DNA of 64,000 bases from Pseudomonas extremaustralis (GCF_900102035.1 NZ_LT629689.1:1178001-1242000); one strand, 5' to 3'; shown: positions 8,703 through 17,441, counted from the stretch's first letter. The notes: generated from the letters alone by a model not told the origin. Numbers and translations: made by a program.

Positions 8703-9728
8703 ATGGATTTTTTGGCTGAATACGCGAGCTTTCTGGCGAAGACCGTCACCCTGGTGGTCGCTATTCTGGTGGTACTGATCAGCTTCGCGGCACTGCGCAG
8801 CAAAGGTCGTCGCAAAGCTGCCGGTCAACTGCACGTCAGCAAACTCAATGATTTCTATAAAGACCTGCGTGAGCGCCTTGAGTCGACCCTGCTCGACAAG
8901 GACCAGCTCAAGGCCCTGCGCAAGTCCGAAAGCAAAGCCGAAAAGAAAAAAGGCAAGCACAAGCCCGAGGCCAAGCCACGGGTGTTCGTGCTCGACTTCG
9001 ACGGCGACATCAAGGCTTCGGCCACCGAGAGCCTGCGCCATGAAATCACCGCCCTGTTAAGCCTGGCCACGCCCAAGGACGAAGTGGTGCTGCGCCTGGA
9101 AAGCGGCGGCGGCATGGTGCACAGCTACGGTTTGGCCTCGTCGCAACTGGCGCGTATCCGCCAGGCGGGCGTGCCGTTGACCGTGTGCATCGACAAGGTC
9201 GCGGCCAGTGGCGGCTACATGATGGCGTGCATCGGCGAGAAGATCATCAGCGCCCCGTTCGCGATCCTTGGCTCCATCGGCGTGGTGGCGCAGTTGCCCA
9301 ACGTCAACCGCCTGTTGAAGAAGCACGACATCGACTTTGAAGTGCTGACCGCCGGCGAGTACAAACGCACCCTTACGGTGTTTGGCGAAAACACCGAGAA
9401 GGGCCGGGAGAAGTTCCAGCAAGACCTGGACATCACCCATCAACTGTTCAAGAACTTCGTGTCGCGCTATCGCCCGCAGCTGGCAATCGACGAAGTGGCG
9501 ACCGGAGAAGTGTGGCTGGGTGTTGCAGCCCTCGACAAATTATTGGTCGATGAACTGCAGACCAGCGACGAATACCTGGCCACCAAGGCCAAGACCGCCG
9601 AGGTGTTCCACTTGCACTATGCCGAGCGCAAAAGTCTGCAAGAGCGCGTGGGCCTGGCGGCCAGCGGTTCGGTGGACCGGGTGCTGCTGACCTGGTGGAG
9701 CCGGTTGACCCAGCAGCGGTTCTGGTAA
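8703..9728 (+). CDS. sohB: SohB-type inner-membrane serine protease (S49)
   Basis: A 341-residue protease of the SppA/SohB family. One N-terminal membrane segment (about residues 10-30) anchors it, followed by a charged linker rich in KK/EK. The protease fold shows RLESGGGMVHSYG, the nucleophile Ser169 in AASGGYMMA, and the general-base Lys221 in AGEYKRTLT, giving the Ser-Lys dyad of the family. SohB is thought to degrade membrane or periplasmic peptides. TAAGGAGA precedes the ATG at 8703. It is divergent from the histidine phosphatase and ends before an inverted repeat. Confidence 0.92.
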   Translation: MDFLAEYASFLAKTVTLVVAILVVLISFAALRSKGRRKAAGQLHVSKLNDFYKDLRERLESTLLDKDQLKALRKSESKAEKKKGKHKPEAKPRVFVLDFDGDIKASATESLRHEITALLSLATPKDEVVLRLESGGGMVHSYGLASSQLARIRQAGVPLTVCIDKVAASGGYMMACIGEKIISAPFAILGSIGVVAQLPNVNRLLKKHDIDFEVLTAGEYKRTLTVFGENTEKGREKFQQDLDITHQLFKNFVSRYRPQLAIDEVATGEVWLGVAALDKLLVDELQTSDEYLATKAKTAEVFHLHYAERKSLQERVGLAASGSVDRVLLTWWSRLTQQRFW

Positions 9729-9736
9729 GGGCGGGG

Positions 9737-9783
9737 CTTGTGGTGGTTGGGGAGGCTCGCTGTGGCAAGCCCGCCACCACAAG
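9737..9783. repeat. Inverted repeat after sohB
   Basis: Arms CTTGTGGTGG and CCACCACAAG enclose a GC-rich middle with GGCTCGC and GCAAGCC. It resembles a decayed REP unit and may end the sohB transcript. Confidence 0.5.
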
Positions 9784-9885
9784 TCATAACAAACTGAGTC
9801 TATCGGGAGGCTTTTACAGATCTTGTAATAGTTTTGCGTTGTAGGAAATCTGCGCCTCGACTGTAGGGTTCAAGCCCTTTCGTTA

Positions 9886-10092
9886 TTGCAGGACTTGCAT
9901 GAACACCCTTTCGGAGCCCCCCTGTCGTCTTTCCCCAAGACCGCCGCTGTTCCCACTGAAGCACCCCTTATTCCCATTGCCAACCTGGTGTTTATCGCGA
10001 TCCTGGCGGACACGTTGCCGCCGGAGCAGCGCGACCGTGCGCGGTTGATCGGTTTGTCCCTGGCCTTGCCGATGCGCCTGGGCTTCCATTGA
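9886..10092 (+). pseudogene. TerC-family membrane protein remnant
   Basis: From about 9973 to the stop at 10092 the translation reads [12 protein letters not shown] followed by [18 protein letters not shown], almost the same as the first helix and loop of Pseudomonas TerC-family membrane proteins. In the intact family the helix begins LGIDNLVF, with a functional Asp; here it is PIAN. The frame stops after about 40 matching residues, where the family continues for hundreds. Upstream residues do not look like the family. I take it as a residual piece of a deleted gene. The sequence is seen; the family identity is from memory. Confidence 0.55.
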
Positions 10093-10110
10093 CACAACTG
10101 GCGTTGCGCC

Positions 10111-10443
10111 CTAGTGCGGGGCGTAGCGCTTGAAGAGGCCCTCGACGAACTGTGCCTGCTCAGGCTCGGGGCCGAACCCCCTGGCTTTCTCCGCCATCAG
10201 GCCGTTGAGATAGACCAGCAGGGTCGGAGTGCCTGTGACTTCCGGGTGCTTGGGCGTCTCTGCGCAATCCAGTACCAGGCTGACCGCCTCCGGGTGCTCC
10301 CCGGCAATGCGCTTGAACAGCGGCACCGCGTTGGAGCAGGCGGCGCAGTGGCTTGAGACGAACAACAGGAACACCGGGCGGGGTGTACTCAGCACCCGTT
10401 GATAGTCCTCGGCATTGGCAATAGTCGCGTTGGCATACCCCAT
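10111..10443 (-). CDS. Thioredoxin-like protein with CAAC motif
   Basis: A 109-residue thioredoxin-fold protein. The redox site is SSHCAACSNAVP (Cys33 and Cys36) and the cis-proline loop is TGTPTLLVYLNG. The CAAC pair differs from the CGPC of housekeeping thioredoxin, suggesting a specialised disulfide or peroxide role. No signal peptide is seen, so it is likely cytoplasmic. The ATG at 10443 is preceded by AGGAGG; an ATG eight codons earlier lacks such a site. Partner unknown. Confidence 0.85.
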   Translation of the reverse strand: MGYANATIANAEDYQRVLSTPRPVFLLFVSSHCAACSNAVPLFKRIAGEHPEAVSLVLDCAETPKHPEVTGTPTLLVYLNGLMAEKARGFGPEPEQAQFVEGLFKRYAPH

Positions 10444-10761
10444 GATGGCTTTCCTCCTGGACAGCACGGTTGTCTGCCAACGCTAAGCGCGCTGTCCGCC
10501 GTCGTCTACTGTCAACCTTCACAGGTCTGTGCCTGCGCCTGCCCCGCAATGGGGCGTGGTAACGCTGGAGTGGTGCGCTCCCATGAGCCTGTCACCGCCG
10601 TATGGGGCCTTGGGTAGCAGCGTGGTTGTAACTGCTGGCACAGCGCCTTGTCGCTCCTCAAGATTTATCCATCTGATTTAAAACGCGTTTATTTCCTGCA
10701 TAGGTCTGTGTTGCTGCGTGTGGCACACTTTCTGCTGTCTATTCCGTTGTTACATACTAAG

Positions 10762-10777
10762 TTCCGGTATAGCGGAA
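10762..10777. promoter_or_regulatory. Palindromic operator, probably for the local IclR regulator
   Basis: TTCCGGTATAGCGGAA: arms TTCCG and CGGAA plus a symmetric TATA centre, one mismatched pair only. It is 24 bases before the first ABC gene and overlaps a possible -10 (TATAGC) of a weak promoter with TTGTTA upstream. IclR-family proteins bind palindromes of this length and type, and an IclR gene is in the cluster. The binding is inferred. The rest of the 10444-10801 gap shows no gene. Confidence 0.55.
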
Positions 10778-10801
10778 TACACAACTTCTGGAGTGCTTGT
10801 C

Positions 10802-11650
10802 ATGCATCACCGACCTTCCGTGTTCAAAGCGTGTGTTTTTCTCTTCGCCGCATCGGCTTCCCTCGCAGGCATCGTGCAGGCGGCGGACAGCAAGCTCGAT
10901 AACGTGCTCAAGCGTGGGCATTTGATCGTGGGTACAGGCAGTACCAATGCGCCGTGGCACTTCCAGGGAGCGGATGGCAAGTTGCAGGGGTTTGATATCG
11001 ACATCGGCCGCATCGTGGCCAAGGGCTTGTTCAATGACCCGAGCAAGGTCGAGTTCGTGGTGCAGTCCTCCGACGCGCGGATTCCCAACCTGCTGACCGA
11101 CAAGGTCGACATGAGCTGCCAGTTCATCACCGTCACCGCCAGCCGTGCCCAGCAGGTGGCGTTCACCCTGCCGTACTACCGCGAAGGCGTCGGCCTGCTG
11201 CTGCCGAACAACAGCAAATACAAAGAGATCGAAGACCTGCAAGCCGCCGGCGATGGCGTGACCGTGGCCGTGCTGCAAAACGTGTATGCCGAAGAGCTGG
11301 TGCACCAGGCGCTGCCCAAGGCCAAGGTCGACCAGTACGACAGCGTCGACCTGATGTACCAGGCCGTGAACTCCGGCCGCGCCGACGCCGCCGCCACCGA
11401 CCAGTCCTCGGTCAAGTACCTGATGGTGCAGAACCCCGGCCGCTACCGCAGCCCGGCCTACGCCTGGAGCCCACAGACCTATGCGTGCGCGGTCAAGCGT
11501 GGCGACCAGGACTGGCTGAACTTCGTCAATACCGCGCTGCATGAAGCCATGACCGGTGTGGAGTTCCCCACCTACAAAGCCTCGTTCAAGCAGTGGTTCG
11601 GCGTCGATCTGCCCGAGCCGGCGATTGGTTTCCCCGTCGAGTTCAAGTGA
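10802..11650 (+). CDS. Amino-acid-type ABC transporter, substrate-binding protein
   Basis: A 282-residue periplasmic binding protein of family 3 (SBP_bac_3). A signal peptide (FKACVFLFAASASLAG, cleavage near VQAAD) is followed by the typical LDNVLKRGHLIVGTG start of the mature protein, GFDIDIGRIVAKG, LLTDKVDMSCQFITVTASRAQQVAFT and YYREGVGLL. CTGGAGTG lies before the ATG at 10802. It leads a cluster with two permeases and an ATPase and delivers a polar amino acid or amino-acid-like ligand to them. Context suggests an amino sugar acid. An operator-like palindrome upstream indicates control by the IclR regulator. Confidence 0.92.
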   Translation: MHHRPSVFKACVFLFAASASLAGIVQAADSKLDNVLKRGHLIVGTGSTNAPWHFQGADGKLQGFDIDIGRIVAKGLFNDPSKVEFVVQSSDARIPNLLTDKVDMSCQFITVTASRAQQVAFTLPYYREGVGLLLPNNSKYKEIEDLQAAGDGVTVAVLQNVYAEELVHQALPKAKVDQYDSVDLMYQAVNSGRADAAATDQSSVKYLMVQNPGRYRSPAYAWSPQTYACAVKRGDQDWLNFVNTALHEAMTGVEFPTYKASFKQWFGVDLPEPAIGFPVEFK

Positions 11651-11702
11651 TTCGTGAAAACCGGGGCGCCGGCAATGGCGCCCCCATCAGGTACTGTCGA
11701 CC

Positions 11703-12365
11703 ATGAACTATCAGTTGAACTTTGCCGCCGTGTGGCGCGATTTCGACACCTTGCTGGCGGGGCTGTGGCTGGGCCTCGAACTGGCGCTGCTGTCGATCGC
11801 CATCGGCTGCGTGATCGGCCTGTTGATGGCGTTCGCCATGCTGTCCAGGCACCGGGCACTGCGCATCCTGGCCTCGGTGTATGTGACGGTGGTGCGCAAT
11901 ACGCCGATCCTGGTGCTGATCCTGTTGATCTACTTCGCCTTGCCCAGCCTGGGCATCCGCCTGGACAAGATCCCCTCGTTCATCATCACCCTGTCGTTGT
12001 ACGCCGGGGCCTACCTGACCGAAGTGTTCCGCGCCGGGCTGTTGAATATTCCCAAGGGCTTGCGCGAAGCCGGGTTGGCTATCGGCCTCGGCGAGTGGCG
12101 CATCCGTGCGTACATCACCGTGCCGGTGATGCTGCGCAACGTGCTGCCGGCACTGTCGAACAACTTCATTTCGTTGTTCAAGGACACCTCCCTGGCCGCG
12201 GCGATCGCAGTGCCCGAGCTGACCTATTACGCCCGCAAGATCAACGTCGAAAGCTACCGGGTGATTGAAACCTGGCTGGTCACGACCGCGCTCTACGTGG
12301 CCGCCTGTTACCTGATCGCCATGCTGCTCCGCTACCTGGAACAGCGTCTGGCGATCCGTCGTTAG
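11703..12365 (+). CDS. Amino-acid-type ABC transporter permease 1
   Basis: A 220-residue HisM/GlnP-type permease with about five membrane helices. The EAA loop with the conserved glycine reads GLREAGLAIGLGEWRIRAYITVP, the contact to the ATPase. The N-terminal part TLLAGLWLGLELALLSIAIG matches the HEQRo family start. It is 52 bases after the binding protein gene and 11 bases before the second permease, with which it would form a heterodimer. Confidence 0.92.
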   Translation: MNYQLNFAAVWRDFDTLLAGLWLGLELALLSIAIGCVIGLLMAFAMLSRHRALRILASVYVTVVRNTPILVLILLIYFALPSLGIRLDKIPSFIITLSLYAGAYLTEVFRAGLLNIPKGLREAGLAIGLGEWRIRAYITVPVMLRNVLPALSNNFISLFKDTSLAAAIAVPELTYYARKINVESYRVIETWLVTTALYVAACYLIAMLLRYLEQRLAIRR

Positions 12366-12376
12366 AAGAGGCTCCC

Positions 12377-13039
12377 ATGTACCAATCCCCCAGCTGGCTG
12401 CATGAGTTGTGGATCGCCCGGGACACCCTGTGGGCCGGCTTCCAGACCAGTGTGTATGTGTCGGCGCTGGCGATTATCTTCGGCACCCTGATCGGCATCG
12501 TCGCCGGGCTGATCCTGACCTACGGCAGATTCTGGATGCGCGCGCCGTTCCGGCTGTATGTCGACCTGATCCGTGGTACGCCGGTGTTTGTGCTGGTGCT
12601 GGCGTGTTTCTACATGCTGCCGGCGCTCGGTTGGCAGATCAGCGCGTTCCAGGCCGGTGCCGTCGGGCTGACGCTGTTCTGCGGCTCCCATGTCTCGGAG
12701 ATCGTGCGCGGCGCGCTGCAAGCCATTCCCCGTGGGCAACTGGAAGCGGGCAAGGCGATCGGCCTGACGTTCCCACAGTCCCTGGCCTACGTGCTGCTGC
12801 CCCAGGCGCTGCGGCAGATCCTGCCGACCTGGGTCAATTCCTCCACGGAAATCGTCAAGGCCTCGACCCTGCTGTCGGTGATCGGCGTCGCCGAGTTGCT
12901 GCTCAGTACCCAGCAGGTGATCGCGCGCACCTTCATGACCCTGGAGTTCTACCTGTTCGCAGGCTTTATGTTCTTTGTCATCAACTACGCCATCGAGTTA
13001 TTCGGGCGCTACATTGAAAAGCGGGTGGCCTTGCCATGA
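12377..13039 (+). CDS. Amino-acid-type ABC transporter permease 2
   Basis: A second 220-residue permease of the same family. The EAA loop is [23 protein letters not shown], and the [20 protein letters not shown] segment is typical of the polar amino acid group. AAGAGGCTCCC precedes the ATG. Its stop overlaps the start of the ATPase gene by four bases (ATGA), which indicates translational coupling. Confidence 0.92.
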   Translation: MYQSPSWLHELWIARDTLWAGFQTSVYVSALAIIFGTLIGIVAGLILTYGRFWMRAPFRLYVDLIRGTPVFVLVLACFYMLPALGWQISAFQAGAVGLTLFCGSHVSEIVRGALQAIPRGQLEAGKAIGLTFPQSLAYVLLPQALRQILPTWVNSSTEIVKASTLLSVIGVAELLLSTQQVIARTFMTLEFYLFAGFMFFVINYAIELFGRYIEKRVALP

Positions 13040-13818
13040 ACCAACCTCAAACGACCCAACCGCTGCTGGATATCCGCGGCCTGCGCAAACAATACGGCGC
13101 GGTGGAAGTGCTCAAGGGTGTCGACCTGTCCATGCAGCGCGGCAACGTGGTGACGTTGATCGGCTCCAGCGGCTCGGGCAAGACCACGCTGCTGCGCTGC
13201 GTCAACCTGCTCGAAGAGTTCCAGGGCGGGCAGATCACCCTGGACGGCGAGTCCATCGGCTACCGCGAAGTCGCCGGCAAACGCATTCGCCACCCCGAGC
13301 GTGTGATCGCCCAGCACCGTGCGCTGACCGGCATGGCGTTCCAGCAGTTCAACCTGTTCCCGCATTTGACCGCGTTGCAGAACGTCACCTTAGGCTTGTT
13401 GAAAGTTAAGAAGATGCCTAAGGACGAAGCCGTGGCCTTGGCGGAAAAATGGTTGGATCGTGTAGGACTCCTAGAACGTCGCAATCATTTCCCCGGTCAG
13501 TTGTCCGGCGGCCAGCAACAGCGCGTGGCGATTGCCCGTGCGATTGCGATGAACCCCAGCCTGATGCTGTTCGACGAAGTCACCTCGGCCCTCGACCCCG
13601 AACTGGTGGGCGAAGTGCTCAGCGTGATCAAGGGGTTGGCGGAGGAGGGCATGACCATGTTGCTGGTCACCCACGAAATGCGCTTTGCCTATGAAGTGTC
13701 GGACAAGATCGTCTTCATGAACCAGGGGCGCATCGAGGAACAGGGTTCGTCGAAGGACATCTTCGAACGGCCGCAGTCGCCGCGCCTGGCGGAATTTTTG
13801 AAGAATATTCGTTTTTAA
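13036..13818 (+). CDS. Amino-acid-type ABC transporter ATP-binding protein
   Basis: A 260-residue ATPase of the GlnQ/HisP class. Walker A is GSSGSGKTT, the Q-loop [11 protein letters not shown], the signature [14 protein letters not shown] and Walker [21 protein letters not shown], followed by the switch histidine in [10 protein letters not shown]. An insertion after the first strand ([21 protein letters not shown]) is found in several pseudomonad members. It completes the importer. Confidence 0.94.
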   Translation: MNQPQTTQPLLDIRGLRKQYGAVEVLKGVDLSMQRGNVVTLIGSSGSGKTTLLRCVNLLEEFQGGQITLDGESIGYREVAGKRIRHPERVIAQHRALTGMAFQQFNLFPHLTALQNVTLGLLKVKKMPKDEAVALAEKWLDRVGLLERRNHFPGQLSGGQQQRVAIARAIAMNPSLMLFDEVTSALDPELVGEVLSVIKGLAEEGMTMLLVTHEMRFAYEVSDKIVFMNQGRIEEQGSSKDIFERPQSPRLAEFLKNIRF

Positions 13819-13832
13819 TCAGGAGCATATTT

Positions 13833-14222
13833 ATGAGCATTACTCGTTACGGCACCGGCAGCACCGCCGGCGGCGGCCAGCCCCGTCCTTTCGCCCGCGC
13901 GGTGGAGGCGGACGGCTGGCTCTATGTCTCGGGCCAGGTGCCGGCGATGGACGGCGAAATCATCAATGGCGGGATCGTCGAGCAAACCCGGCAGACCATG
14001 CGCAACGTGGTGGCGATCCTCGAAGAGGCCGGTTACGAACTCAAGGACGTGGTGCGCGTCGGCGTGTGGCTGGAAGACCCGCGGGACTTCTGGAGTTTCA
14101 ACAAGGTGTTCGGCGAATACTTCACCCCCGAACACGCCCCGGCGCGTGCCTGTGTGCAGGCGAACATGATGGTCGACTGCAAGGTGGAGATCGATTGCGT
14201 GGCCTACAAGAAAAAGGGCTAA
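13833..14222 (+). CDS. RidA family enamine/imine deaminase
   Basis: A 129-residue RidA (YjgF) protein. RidA hydrolyses reactive enamine/imine intermediates released by PLP-dependent dehydratases. The catalytic arginine is Arg105 in HAPARACV, and the fold signature DGWLYVSGQVP is present near residue 30. AGGAG lies before the ATG. A RidA protein inside a cluster with a PLP lyase fits a role in cleaning up that enzyme's enamine product. It begins 14 bases after the ATPase gene. Confidence 0.9.
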   Translation: MSITRYGTGSTAGGGQPRPFARAVEADGWLYVSGQVPAMDGEIINGGIVEQTRQTMRNVVAILEEAGYELKDVVRVGVWLEDPRDFWSFNKVFGEYFTPEHAPARACVQANMMVDCKVEIDCVAYKKKG

Positions 14223-14255
14223 ATGCCCCAATCTCAAGACCACATCCGATCAAAG

Positions 14256-14283
14256 TGTGGGAGGGGGCTTGCCCTCTCCCACA
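14256..14283. repeat. REP palindrome
   Basis: TGTGGGAGGGGGC and CCCTCTCCCACA form a single REP-type hairpin between the RidA and IclR genes. It may lower read-through from the transport genes. Confidence 0.75.
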
Positions 14284-14328
14284 AGGGATCACCGTGCAGC
14301 ACATCTCTTTCAGCGGACCGAAACTTCC

Positions 14329-15093
14329 ATGACCGAAGACACCATCAAACGCCGCGCCAAAGGCCTGGACCGTGCATTCGATATTCTCGATTTTCTCAAG
14401 GAGGTCGGCCAACCCCTGCGCCCGAATGATATTGCCAGTGGCATCGGCAGCCCCAAGTCCACGGTCTACGAGTTGGTCGCTTCCCTGCTGGAGCGCCGCA
14501 TCCTGGAGACCGTGGGCAAGGACGGGCACGTCTACCTCGGCCGCCAGTTGTACTTTCTCGGCCAGGCGCACCTGCGCCACTTCGACCTCTCCCGCGAGGC
14601 CGATCATGCCCTGCAGGAAATCGTCAGCCAGACCCACGAAACCGCGCAGATGTGCCTGCTCAACGGGCGCAAATACACGGTGGCGCTGATGCGCGAAGGC
14701 GAGCGGCATTTCCGCATTTCCTCGGACATCGGCGAAAACGCACCGATTCCGTGGACCGCTTCCGGGCGCCTGTTGCTGGGGCATTTGAGCGACCAGCAGA
14801 TCGTCGACCTGATCGACCCTGACGACTTCATCCTGCCGGATGGCGAGCGCCTGGCGCTGGACACCTTCCTCGCACAGATCCGCCAGGCCAGCCTCGATGG
14901 GTTCTTTTCCTTCGACAGCGTGGCCGACACCTTCACCCATTGCTTCGCCGCCCCGGTACGGGACGCGCAGGGCGTCAGCATTGCGACGTTGTGCATCGTC
15001 GCCCCACGGGCCGATGCGCTGAAAAACTACAACGACTATCGCCGGGTGTTGATCGAAAGCGCCAACAACCTGGCCCGTCGCATCAACGAATAG
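14329..15093 (+). CDS. IclR family transcriptional regulator
   Basis: A 254-residue IclR regulator. The N-terminal winged helix starts with LDRAFDILDFLKEV and has the recognition helix region GSPKSTVYELVASLLER (about residues 41-57). The C-terminal effector domain shows HETAQMCLLNGRKY, then ENAPIPWTASGRLLLGHL and a final domain segment SVADTFTHCFAAPVRD. It probably binds the palindrome at 10762-10777 and responds to the imported substrate or KDG. The ATG at 14329 is chosen by homologous length; the upstream in-frame ATG at 14257 lies in the REP. Only a weak ribosome site is visible. Confidence 0.9.
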   Translation: MTEDTIKRRAKGLDRAFDILDFLKEVGQPLRPNDIASGIGSPKSTVYELVASLLERRILETVGKDGHVYLGRQLYFLGQAHLRHFDLSREADHALQEIVSQTHETAQMCLLNGRKYTVALMREGERHFRISSDIGENAPIPWTASGRLLLGHLSDQQIVDLIDPDDFILPDGERLALDTFLAQIRQASLDGFFSFDSVADTFTHCFAAPVRDAQGVSIATLCIVAPRADALKNYNDYRRVLIESANNLARRINE

Positions 15094-15103
15094 GAGCTAT
15101 TGC

Positions 15104-16312
15104 ATGTCTGCCATCAATGCCGTTGAAAAGGGCGCCGCTGCCGTCGGCGCCCACTTGGTCCGTGACGTCAGCCTGCCGGCCCTGGTGCTGCACCGCGACG
15201 CCCTGGAACACAACATTCGCTGGATGCAGGATTTTGTCCGCCGCAGCGGCGCGGAACTGGCGCCCCACGGCAAAACCAGCATGATGCCGGCGCTGTTCCA
15301 GCGCCAGATCGCCGCCGGCGCCTGGGGCATCACCCTGGCCAATGCCGTGCAGACCCGCGCCGCCTATGCCGGTGGCGTGCGCCGTGTGCTGATGGCCAAC
15401 CAACTGGTGGGCGCGCCGAACATGGCGTTGATCGCCGAGTTGCTGGCCGACGCGGATTTCGACTTCCACTGCCTGGTCGACCACCCGGACAACGTCGCCG
15501 AGCTGGGCCTGTTCTTCGCCGCCCGTGGTTTGCGCCTGAACGTGATGATCGAATACGGCGTGGTCGGCGGTCGTTGCGGCTGCCGCAGCGAGCAGGACGT
15601 GCGCGAGCTGGCCAAGGCGATCAAGGCCCAGCCGGCCCTGGCCCTGACCGGTATCGAAGGCTACGAAGGCGTGATCCACGGCGAACACGCCATCAGCGGC
15701 ATCCGCGACTTCGCCGCCAGCCTGGTGCGCCTGGCCGTCGACCTGCAAAACAACGGCTCGTTCGATCTGCCCAAGCCGATCATCACCGCGTCGGGTTCGG
15801 CCTGGTACGACCTGATCGCTGAATCCTTCGCCGCGCAAAACGCCGCCGGCCGTTTCCTCAGCGTATTGCGCCCCGGCAGCTACGTGGCCCATGACCATGG
15901 CATCTACAAGGACGCACAGTGCTGCGTGCTCGAGCGTCGCAACGATCTGCATGAGGGGTTGCGTCCGGCCCTGGAAGTCTGGGCCCATGTGCAATCGCTG
16001 CCGGAGCCGGGGTTTGCGGTGATCGCCCTGGGCAAGCGCGACGTCGCCTACGATGCCGGATTGCCGGTGCCGCTCAAGCGCTACCGGGCCGGGATTGTGC
16101 CGGCGCAAGGCGATGATGTCACCGCGTGCACCGTCACCGCCGTGATGGACCAGCACGCGTTCATGACCGTCGCGCCCGGCGTCGAGTTGCGCATCGGCGA
16201 CATCATTGCCTTCGGCACATCGCACCCTTGCCTGACCTTCGACAAGTGGCGGATCGGTTGCCTGGTGGACGAGCAGTTGCAGGTGATCGAGTCGCTGCCT
16301 ACCTGCTTCTAG
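15104..16312 (+). CDS. PLP-dependent D-serine dehydratase-like enzyme (fold type III), candidate D-glucosaminate dehydratase
   Basis: A 402-residue enzyme of the DSD1/D-threonine aldolase family, with an alanine-racemase-like barrel. The PLP lysine is Lys57 in ELAPHGKTSM. Near the C-terminus the metal ligands are His374 and Cys376 in GTSHPCLTFDKW; the His-x-Cys pair is that of eukaryotic-type D-serine dehydratases, while D-threonine aldolases have His-x-Asp. The start follows TAGGAGCTATTGC. Neighbours are an importer, RidA and a KDG kinase. A dehydratase that turns D-glucosaminate into KDG plus ammonia would fit all of them. Databases often name such proteins amino acid deaminase. The substrate is inferred. 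Confidence 0.8.
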   Translation: MSAINAVEKGAAAVGAHLVRDVSLPALVLHRDALEHNIRWMQDFVRRSGAELAPHGKTSMMPALFQRQIAAGAWGITLANAVQTRAAYAGGVRRVLMANQLVGAPNMALIAELLADADFDFHCLVDHPDNVAELGLFFAARGLRLNVMIEYGVVGGRCGCRSEQDVRELAKAIKAQPALALTGIEGYEGVIHGEHAISGIRDFAASLVRLAVDLQNNGSFDLPKPIITASGSAWYDLIAESFAAQNAAGRFLSVLRPGSYVAHDHGIYKDAQCCVLERRNDLHEGLRPALEVWAHVQSLPEPGFAVIALGKRDVAYDAGLPVPLKRYRAGIVPAQGDDVTACTVTAVMDQHAFMTVAPGVELRIGDIIAFGTSHPCLTFDKWRIGCLVDEQLQVIESLPTCF

Positions 16313-16326
16313 ATCGCGCCGGCTCT

Positions 16327-16385
16327 ATCGCGAGCAAGCCCCCTGTGTGAACACATTCAAAGGTGGGAGCGGGCTTGCTCGCGAT
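16327..16385. repeat. REPIN
   Basis: ATCGCGAGCAAGCCC and its exact inverse GGGCTTGCTCGCGAT bound a 29-bp spacer. It lies between the PLP enzyme gene and the kinase gene. Confidence 0.8.
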
Positions 16386-16416
16386 GGGGCCATCAGCCTC
16401 ACCGGAGACAACAGGT

Positions 16417-17325
16417 ATGAACACCAAACCCCGCATCGCCCTCATCGGCGAATGCATGATCGAACTGCAACACCGCGCCGACGGCAGCCTGCAACAAAGC
16501 TTCGGCGGCGACACCTTGAACGCGGCGGTGTACCTGCGCCGCGAATTGGGCGATGTCGGTACGGTCGACTATGTCACGGCCCTGGGCGATGACAGCTTCA
16601 GCGATGCCATGTGCCAACAGTGGCGCGCCGAGGGCCTGGGGCTGGGCATGGTCCAGCGCCTGCCCGGACGTTTGCCTGGCCTGTATTGCATCCAGACCGA
16701 CGCCAACGGCGAACGCAAATTCCTCTACTGGCGCAACGAAGCCGCGGTGCGCGACTGCTTCACCACGCCGGCGGCGGTGCCGATCCTGGCGGCGCTGGCG
16801 GGTTACGACGTGGTGTATTTCAGCGGCATTACCCTGGCGGTGCTGGGGGAAATGGGCCGCGAGCGCTTACTGCACGCCCTGATCGAAACCCGTCGACGCG
16901 GCGGCACAGTGGTGTTCGACAACAACTACCGTCCGCGCCTGTGGGCCAGTCTGGATGTGGCGCGCGCGGCCTATCACCAGGTGTTGGCCGAGGTGGATAT
17001 GGCCTTGCTGACCGAGGACGACGAGTGCGCGTTGTTTGGTTATACCGACAGCGAGCAGGTGTTCGCCGCGTACCCGGCGATTGCCGAGGTGGTGCTCAAG
17101 CGCGGCGCGGATGCCTGTCTGATCCGCTGCGACGGCGAACGCTTTGCCGTGCCGGCGCTGAAGGTCGAGACGGTGGTGGACACCACGGCGGCGGGGGATT
17201 CGTTCAGTGCGGCGTACCTGGCCGCTCGGCTCAAAGGCGCTTCGCCGCAGGAGGCTGCGAAGGCTGGGCATCGGTTGGCCAGTCGGGTGATTCAGGTGCC
17301 GGGGGCGTTGATTCCTCGAGGGTGA
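16417..17325 (+). CDS. kdgK: 2-keto-3-deoxygluconate kinase-like sugar kinase (PfkB family)
   Basis: A 302-residue ribokinase-like kinase. It has the N-terminal GECMIELQ, the glycine-rich FGGDTLNAAVYLRR and the C-terminal PfkB signature DTTAAGDSFSAAYLA with catalytic Asp261. The N-terminal ECMIEL and YWRNEAAVRD segments are typical of KDG kinases, which make KDPG for the Entner-Doudoroff aldolase. CCGGAGACAACAGG precedes the ATG. The position after the PLP enzyme gene suggests it phosphorylates that enzyme's product. Confidence 0.85.
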   Translation: MNTKPRIALIGECMIELQHRADGSLQQSFGGDTLNAAVYLRRELGDVGTVDYVTALGDDSFSDAMCQQWRAEGLGLGMVQRLPGRLPGLYCIQTDANGERKFLYWRNEAAVRDCFTTPAAVPILAALAGYDVVYFSGITLAVLGEMGRERLLHALIETRRRGGTVVFDNNYRPRLWASLDVARAAYHQVLAEVDMALLTEDDECALFGYTDSEQVFAAYPAIAEVVLKRGADACLIRCDGERFAVPALKVETVVDTTAAGDSFSAAYLAARLKGASPQEAAKAGHRLASRVIQVPGALIPRG

Positions 17326-17342
17326 ATGGCCGCCTGTGGCGG

Positions 17343-17421
17343 ATCGGGAGCAAGCCCCCTCCCACAATGAACCGCATTTCACCTGGAGGAACGTGGTTCA
17401 TTGTGGGGGCTTGCTCCCGAT
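17343..17421. repeat. REPIN
   Basis: ATCGGGAGCAAGCCCCCTCC and, 45 bases on, the inverse ending GCTTGCTCCCGAT. It fills the gap between two convergent genes. Confidence 0.8.
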
Positions 17422-17441
17422 AACGGCCTCAAGCCAAACAC

